A DNA stretch of 56,235 bases, from the NCBI GenBank assembly GCA_964370765.1, contig CAYJKW010000008.1:1-56235 (forward strand). The letters run 5' to 3'. The stretch's first letter is position 1, and each line of letters opens with the position of its first letter. Origin of the DNA: CAYJBH01 sp964370765 (GTDB lineage: Bacteria; Bacillota; Clostridia; Oscillospirales; Ruminococcaceae). The notes under the pieces were generated by a model, which saw only the letters and a list, made by a program, of their open reading frames with translations, ran no database searches and was not told the origin of the DNA. The translations under genes and the position numbers were made by a program. Positions 52,625 to 56,235 of this stretch are shown one piece after another.

Positions 52625-54329
52625 TCTCACATAGCGGCTCCTCAATACCACTTTCATGCAACTTAGGTGGGTCAAAATCGTCATCGCTATGGCCGAAAAG
52701 ATAGATATGTGCGTTTTTGCCGTCCCACACCACTTTTTTAACCACCACCCTTATGGCGGCACGCTTTTGTTCTATTGTCATATCGTCATAAGTTTGTGCA
52801 AAATTGCTCAGCATGTCTTTTAAAAGTTCGAATTCATTGTTTGTAATAATGCTGTCAACGGTGCTGTTCGTAATTTGCACAATGGTATCGTTTGTTCTTT
52901 TCAGTTCAGCATCATATTTTTCAATCTCTTTTAAAATGTGTTGCTCGGCCGAGGTTCCTGCCGCATTAATTAGCGATTTCGTCAAATTTGTTATGGCTGT
53001 TTCGTTTTCTTTTTTTAGTTTTTCAAGCCTTTTCAGCTCTCTGTTAGCATCTGTTTTGTTGCCTAAAAGTTGTTTTTGTGCACTTGCGAGTTCTGAAAAA
53101 AACACCTTTGGGTCGGCTGAAAGATTTTTTACTGTATCGCACACCAATTTATCTAAATCGTTACCGTATGGGTTTTTCATGTTGCAATTTTGGCTACGGC
53201 TACGCTCTTTTAGTGAGCACAAATAGCTGTATTTGCGCTCACCGCTTTCAGCTATTTGCCGTCCCATTTTTGGGCGCATAAACTCGCCACAATCCCCACA
53301 ACGCAGTAACCCCGACAACAATGCCACGTGAGAGCGTGCTTTTCTATAACTCTTGCTCTTGTTAACGTCTAAATTCTTCTGAATCTGCACCCATGTTTTG
53401 CCGTCAATTATACCCTCATGTTTGCCAACGGCAATTATCCAGTCACACATGTCCTGAATTTCATGCGCTTTGCCTTGCTTTTGCGCTGTTTTATTGTACG
53501 CCATTATGGCATTTGCAGCATTAAACTCGGTCTCTTCTGCAAAAATTTCAATTTGCTCATCTGCAAAATAATTGTATGCAGTTTTGTCTGCTATCATGTA
53601 GACAGGGTTTTTCAAAATAAATCTAATTCCATGGCGAGAAAAGTTTTTACCTTTCTTGCTTTTGTAATTGTTTTGCAGTAAATATGTTTCTGTTTGGGTC
53701 AGCGAGTTTGTTTCTATAAATTTGCTGTAAATCAATTTCACAATCGCTATTTCTTCTGCGATTTGCACAAGTTTGAATGCCGTTCTTTTTTTGCCGTCTA
53801 CCGTGATTTTTTCCACCTGCTCCGATTTATAGCCGATAGGTGTTGTGCCACCCAGCCAGCGCCCTGTTTTGGCGAGTTCGTACATGTTATCACGTATGCG
53901 CTCGGCTATTGTTTCGCGTTCAAGCTGCGAAAAAACAGATGCAACAAACATCATCGCACGGCCCATCGACGTTGAAGGGTCAAACTGCTCTTTTATTGAT
54001 ATGAAACCTGTATCAAGATTATTTAACTCGTTAATCAACCCTGCAAAATCACCAAGATTGCGTGAAATTCTGTCCAAACGATAGCATACGATGTAGCTGA
54101 TTTTCTTTTGTTTAACAAGCTCCATCATTTTACGGAATTCCGGGCGAACAAGATGACCACCCGAAAAACCTTCATCTTCAAATGTAAGAATATTTTCATC
54201 AGTAATTTCTGGGAAATGATTATTAATATAGTTTTTGCAAAGTTCAATTTGGTTTTCAACGCTCTCACCCTTGCCGGTAAACTTTGATTTCCTTGAATAT
54301 ATAGCAATTTTTCTTGTTTTATCGGGCAT
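52593..54329 (-). CDS. Large serine recombinase, probable sigK-element excisionase (SpoIVCA-like)
   Basis: A 578-residue recombinase starting at the ATG at 54329, seven bases after GAGGTG; an earlier in-frame ATG at 54359 lacks a site. The resolvase domain (about 1-150) has the catalytic Ser in IYSRKS and the Arg pair in RLDRISRN. A recombinase domain follows (IGYKSEQVEK, RHGIRFILKNPVYM). A zinc ribbon CGDCGEF (about 345) pairs with further Cys (YLCSLKE, QNCNMKN), and a coiled coil follows (about 420-500). The GKGESVENQ motif is common in clostridial members. It ends inside the sigK fragment, as expected for the enzyme that removes the element. Confidence 0.93.
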   Translation of the reverse strand: MPDKTRKIAIYSRKSKFTGKGESVENQIELCKNYINNHFPEITDENILTFEDEGFSGGHLVRPEFRKMMELVKQKKISYIVCYRLDRISRNLGDFAGLINELNNLDTGFISIKEQFDPSTSMGRAMMFVASVFSQLERETIAERIRDNMYELAKTGRWLGGTTPIGYKSEQVEKITVDGKKRTAFKLVQIAEEIAIVKLIYSKFIETNSLTQTETYLLQNNYKSKKGKNFSRHGIRFILKNPVYMIADKTAYNYFADEQIEIFAEETEFNAANAIMAYNKTAQKQGKAHEIQDMCDWIIAVGKHEGIIDGKTWVQIQKNLDVNKSKSYRKARSHVALLSGLLRCGDCGEFMRPKMGRQIAESGERKYSYLCSLKERSRSQNCNMKNPYGNDLDKLVCDTVKNLSADPKVFFSELASAQKQLLGNKTDANRELKRLEKLKKENETAITNLTKSLINAAGTSAEQHILKEIEKYDAELKRTNDTIVQITNSTVDSIITNNEFELLKDMLSNFAQTYDDMTIEQKRAAIRVVVKKVVWDGKNAHIYLFGHSDDDFDPPKLHESGIEEPLCENSKRTANEPS

Positions 54330-54387
54330 AACTTTCACCTCTTTGCTTGTTTTTATCATTATAACATAACGGCTCTTGAATTGGAAT

Positions 54388-54437
54388 GTAAAAAATAAAC
54401 TTTACCGATAATTTAGTCGGTAAAGTTTATTTTTTAC
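54388..54437. terminator. Perfect bidirectional terminator between the two recombinase genes
   Basis: Arms 54388-54408 and 54417-54437 are perfectly complementary over 21 bp around an eight-base loop. The stem ends in A6 and T6 runs, so it can stop transcription in both directions. It isolates the full recombinase gene from the truncated one, implying separate promoters. Confidence 0.85.
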
Positions 54438-54487
54438 GCCAAAAAGCTTATAAATAACTAACCTTATTGTTGTTTATCACTTTTTGA

Positions 54488-54892
54488 TCATTTAAGTAGA
54501 AGTGTGTTTTCGAGTATCTGCTTAAAGAAACTCAAAGGCTCTGTTTCATCAACGTTATCTTTTATCGAGATTAACTTAATTTCTTTTTTTGTAAAGTTAT
54601 CATGTATAAATTTCGATACTCCAATTACATCACGACCTATTCGTGAAAGATTATAAACAATCACACAATCCACATTGTTAGTGCGCACTTCATTTAATAG
54701 CTCGTTCAATCCTGCCCTATCAAATGTTAGCCCACTGACACCGCAATCCGAGTAGATTTTAACAAGTTTCAAATCATTCCTGCGGGTAATAAAATCATTA
54801 ATTTTATTATTTTGGTTTTCTGCGGTATTATCACCACTGCTTTCTATAGGGTCAACTCTAACGTAACCCACAACTGAATATATTTTTTCCAT
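54488..54892 (-). CDS. Truncated serine-recombinase-like protein lacking the catalytic serine
   Basis: A 134-residue protein starting at the ATG at 54892, five bases after a perfect AAGGAGG. A longer frame from 54976 has no ribosome site. It is a resolvase catalytic domain only: VGYVRVD at the N-terminus, YSDCGVSG, and the Arg motif YNLSRIGRD. The residue that should be Ser (YVRVS) is Asp. The DNA-binding recombinase and zinc domains are absent. The reading frame and strong ribosome site suggest it is expressed, perhaps as a regulator or directionality factor of the active enzyme; alternatively it is a relic. Confidence 0.75.
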   Translation of the reverse strand: MEKIYSVVGYVRVDPIESSGDNTAENQNNKINDFITRRNDLKLVKIYSDCGVSGLTFDRAGLNELLNEVRTNNVDCVIVYNLSRIGRDVIGVSKFIHDNFTKKEIKLISIKDNVDETEPLSFFKQILENTLLLK

Positions 54893-55090
54893 GCTTTCCT
54901 CCTTGAAATCTGTTTCCGTTGTATTGGATAAAACTTTGTTTAATTTTTTTAATATTTTCTCCTTCCTTATGTACATTATTAATTAGGCTTACATTCATTT
55001 TAATCCTATATAATATTTTACTTTGTAGCGTGGGTTTTTGTCTATACAGCTGAAACAGAAACTTATTTATATCAGAACTGAAATAAATTC

Positions 55091-55265
55091 ATGTTAAAAG
55101 TAAAAACATACAAAATATGTTCCAAAAGGGTTGATGAAAAGCACAGAGAGGGTTATGGTCATCGACGAAGCATTCGATACAGAAATCGAGATTGAGTTCG
55201 ATAATACCGAGGTGACAGACGAACAAATCGACGAAGCAATTTTCACCTTTTCTTGTGAATATTGA
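55091..55265 (+). pseudogene. Remnant of a small acidic-tailed gene with a frameshift
   Basis: An ATG at 55091 opens MLKVKTYKICSKRV in one frame. A second frame, from the ATG at 55134, gives the coherent acidic stretch VMVIDEAFDTEIEIEFDNTE followed by VTDEQIDEAI. This looks like one mobile-element gene split by a frameshift and then cut by the recombinase remnant on the other strand. The 43-codon frame 55134-55265 could still be expressed. No family is recognised. Confidence 0.4.
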
Positions 55266-55345
55266 CTTCCATGAATATATAGCAATTTTCTTGTTATATC
55301 GTTCATAATTTTCACCTTTTTGCGTATTTTTATAATTATTAAATA
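55250..55345 (-). pseudogene. Decayed copy of the recombinase 5' end
   Basis: On the minus strand, AAAAAGGTGAAAATT-ATG (ATG at 55306) and the following GATATAACAAGAAAA and GCTATATATTCA parallel the start region of the recombinase at 54329 (AAAGAGGTGAAAGTT-ATG, GATAAAACAAGAAAA, GCTATATATTCA). One A is missing after the seventh codon, which shifts the frame. Similarity fades near 55250. It is evidence of an earlier recombinase copy in the element. Confidence 0.75.
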
Positions 55346-55373
55346 ATGGCGCACCGTTTAAAAGATATAAAAC

Positions 55374-55405
55374 AAACTCTATCGATAAAAATTTCGATAG
55401 AGTTT
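55374..55405. terminator. Bidirectional hairpin terminator
   Basis: AAACTCTATCGA (55374-55385) and TCGATAGAGTTT (55394-55405) form a perfect 12-bp stem with an eight-base loop, flanked by A- and T-rich runs. Its place upstream of the recombinase remnant parallels that of the hairpin at 54388-54437 upstream of the intact gene. Confidence 0.7.
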
Positions 55406-55484
55406 TAATTATAGTAATAGCAATATTAAAATTGTTTTAATAGTTTTTGCAATAAATACTGTTACTTCTGATTTAATTAAATCG

Positions 55485-55847
55485 TTAAAGATTATTCTGT
55501 TGATGATCTGCCATTTTGTCGTTATCGCCCATATATAAATCCTCGTACCATATGCGCTCAAACATTTTTTCAGCTTCGACAAGGTTGTCCCAAACATAGC
55601 CCTCATCTTCATTGATTTTCCGTGAAGTCTCAATAATCTCTTGGTGTGTAGTTGGTTGTACAACGTAACATATTAGTTGTTTAAATCCCTTCCCATCGTT
55701 TGTTTCAATACCATCAACTGCATCGGGGTCGATATAATACCCAATTAGTTCGCGTAATAAACACCTCAACAGATTTTCTGTCAATTCATTTTTATTGTAC
55801 AATTCTATTATTTTTTCTGCGAATCTTGTTGTCATTGTATTTTTCAT
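55485..55847 (-). CDS. Hypothetical protein of 120 residues in the sigK element
   Basis: A 120-residue soluble protein, acidic, mostly helical, with DPDAVDGIET in the middle and many charged residues towards the C-terminus (EKMFERIWYEDLYMGDNDK). An AAAGGAAAAA site precedes the ATG. No family recognised. It is probably a passenger of the mobile element, with the size and composition typical of small phage-like proteins. Confidence 0.6.
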   Translation of the reverse strand: MKNTMTTRFAEKIIELYNKNELTENLLRCLLRELIGYYIDPDAVDGIETNDGKGFKQLICYVVQPTTHQEIIETSRKINEDEGYVWDNLVEAEKMFERIWYEDLYMGDNDKMADHQQNNL

Positions 55848-55876
55848 TCAATTTTTCCTTTCTTTTTGGTTTGATG

Positions 55877-55920
55877 TGGATGGACAAAGAACCGTCCCCA
55901 TGGGTGGGAATCCCGTGGCC
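55877..55920. repeat. REP-like GC-rich palindromic sequence
   Basis: GACAAAGAACCGTCCCC, followed by CCCATGGG and GGGAATCCC, forms short nested palindromes. It is GC-rich in an AT-rich setting between two genes. From memory, AGAACCGTCCCC motifs recur as dispersed repeats in several clostridial genomes. Only one copy is visible here, so this is suggestive. Confidence 0.35.
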
Positions 55921-55927
55921 TGTGATT

Positions 55928-56235
55928 TTAGAAACCTCCGGCGGCGCCACCATTTGTTCCATCGCCACCATTCACCAATCCACTATCATTTGGAGCAGGG
56001 GCAGGTGCTGGAGCTGGAGCTGGAGCCGGTGCTGGAGCTGGTGCAGGAGCTGGTGCTGTTGAACCGCCACCTGTTGATGTTGTTCCACCTGTGCTAACGC
56101 CGGTTGAACCACCGCCTGTGCTACCGCCTGTTGAAGAACTGCCAGAGTAAGTTGGTCTTGGGGCTACATACTGTTTTACAGTCATCGTGTAAACGATTTC
56201 GTTACCAAATTCATCAGTTACTGTGATGTTTGCTG
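55928..56235 (-). CDS. Repeat-rich surface or secreted protein, C-terminal fragment
   Basis: The frame stays open to the right edge; the ATG at 56185 is internal. Visible order: the end of a beta-sandwich domain (ITVTDEFGNEIVYTMTV, as in Ig-like extracellular modules), a YVAPRPTYSG linker, a Ser/Thr/Gly-rich stretch, eleven Ala-Pro pairs and a Gly-rich tail. No sortase motif or membrane anchor ends it. Such rigid Pro-Ala spacers are common in wall-spanning proteins. As cargo of a sigK element it could be made in the mother cell or carried as a passenger. Confidence 0.7.
   Translation of the reverse strand, partial: ANITVTDEFGNEIVYTMTVKQYVAPRPTYSGSSSTGGSTGGGSTGVSTGGTTSTGGGSTAPAPAPAPAPAPAPAPAPAPAPNDSGLVNGGDGTNGGAAGGF
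55992..56057. repeat. Eleven-unit hexanucleotide repeat encoding Ala-Pro
   Basis: Eleven six-base units of the type GGNGCN (GGAGCT, GGTGCT, GGAGCA and similar) run in a row within the surface protein gene, encoding eleven Ala-Pro pairs on the minus strand. Third-position differences between units make slippage less likely than in a perfect repeat, but length changes would stay in frame. Confidence 0.8.

Larger units (their letters stand above)
52593..56235. mobile_element. Skin-like element inserted in sigK (right part beyond the window)
   Basis: The left boundary lies near 52610-52640, where the sigK reading frame breaks and the recombinase 3' end begins. The element holds, from the boundary: the serine recombinase, a terminator, a catalytic-Ser-less recombinase-like gene, a decayed second recombinase 5' end, an unknown gene and a repeat-rich surface protein. 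The exact att core cannot be read without the other junction. The extent to the right is unknown. Confidence 0.7.

Noticed and set aside
55094..55354. Minus-strand frame of 86 codons in the sigK element
   Set aside because: Its middle part is the frameshifted recombinase 5' remnant, and the rest is antisense to the acidic gene remnant. It is not an independent gene.
55992..56057. Hexanucleotide array as a CRISPR or integron-type repeat
   Set aside because: Units are six bases without spacers, in frame, and encode a regular Ala-Pro rod, so it is a coding repeat.

Overview
The window looks like the chromosome of a low-GC, anaerobic, spore-forming Firmicute (class Clostridia, probably a gut or plant-matter fermenter). 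The reasons are AAAGGAGG-type ribosome binding sites, TTG and GTG starts, a Firmicutes-type (T7SSb) secretion locus, LrgAB, a ThiT gene behind a TPP riboswitch, an oligopeptide importer beside a PepF-type peptidase, and the C-terminal half of a mother-cell sporulation sigma factor (SigK type). No tRNA, rRNA or CRISPR array was seen.

Left part (1-13.5 kb, mostly minus strand). The start of a BlaI/MecI-type repressor, with two operator dyads, is cut by the window edge. After a small membrane-protein gene comes a compact type VII secretion operon (9264 down to 1057): a coiled-coil single-pass membrane protein, the EssC ATPase, a ubiquitin-like EsaB/YukD protein, five tandem WXG100 proteins and a terminal glycine-zipper protein that may be an effector. 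EsaA, EssA and EssB are not recognisable here. Next are a hybrid histidine kinase and LuxR-type response regulator pair, an unknown gene and a predicted lipoprotein.

Centre (13.85-26.5 kb, plus strand). Twelve tightly packed genes behind one promoter form what I read as a sulfoquinovose (plant sulfolipid sugar) catabolic operon. It encodes a clear YihQ-type sulfoquinovosidase, an L-fucose-isomerase-family sugar isomerase, a split transketolase, a divergent RpiB-type isomerase that has lost phosphate-site residues, an iron-type alcohol dehydrogenase, a TauE/SafE exporter and a ROK repressor. This set fits the sulfo-transketolase route. In addition it carries two different transaldolase-family proteins, a UroD-like protein and a DUF4867 cupin-like protein, and it has no obvious importer. 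The combination of transketolase and transaldolase chemistry, with substitutions at phosphate-binding positions, is the strongest candidate for an undescribed pathway variant.

Right-centre (26.5-40 kb, minus strand). A TetR-regulated set of membrane-associated genes, an HD-GYP protein, a PepF-type peptidase and a complete oligopeptide ABC importer follow. The OppC-type permease carries a seven-repeat RCC1-like propeller inserted in its first external loop, which is a striking fusion.

Right part (40-56 kb). This holds an SGNH hydrolase, UDP-glucose dehydrogenase, a membrane diguanylate cyclase, a two-domain glycosyltransferase that appears to start at AUU, TPP riboswitch-thiT, an RND transporter with a short-chain dehydrogenase, a DHFR-like protein and lrgAB. 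At 52.6 kb a serine recombinase gene abuts the C-terminal half of sigK. The window therefore probably ends inside a skin-like element that interrupts sigK and is excised during sporulation. Inside it are a second recombinase-like gene lacking the catalytic serine, a decayed copy of the recombinase 5' end, and a surface protein with an Ala-Pro repeat.

Family assignments and comparisons with known proteins are made by eye and from memory; no database search or alignment was run.
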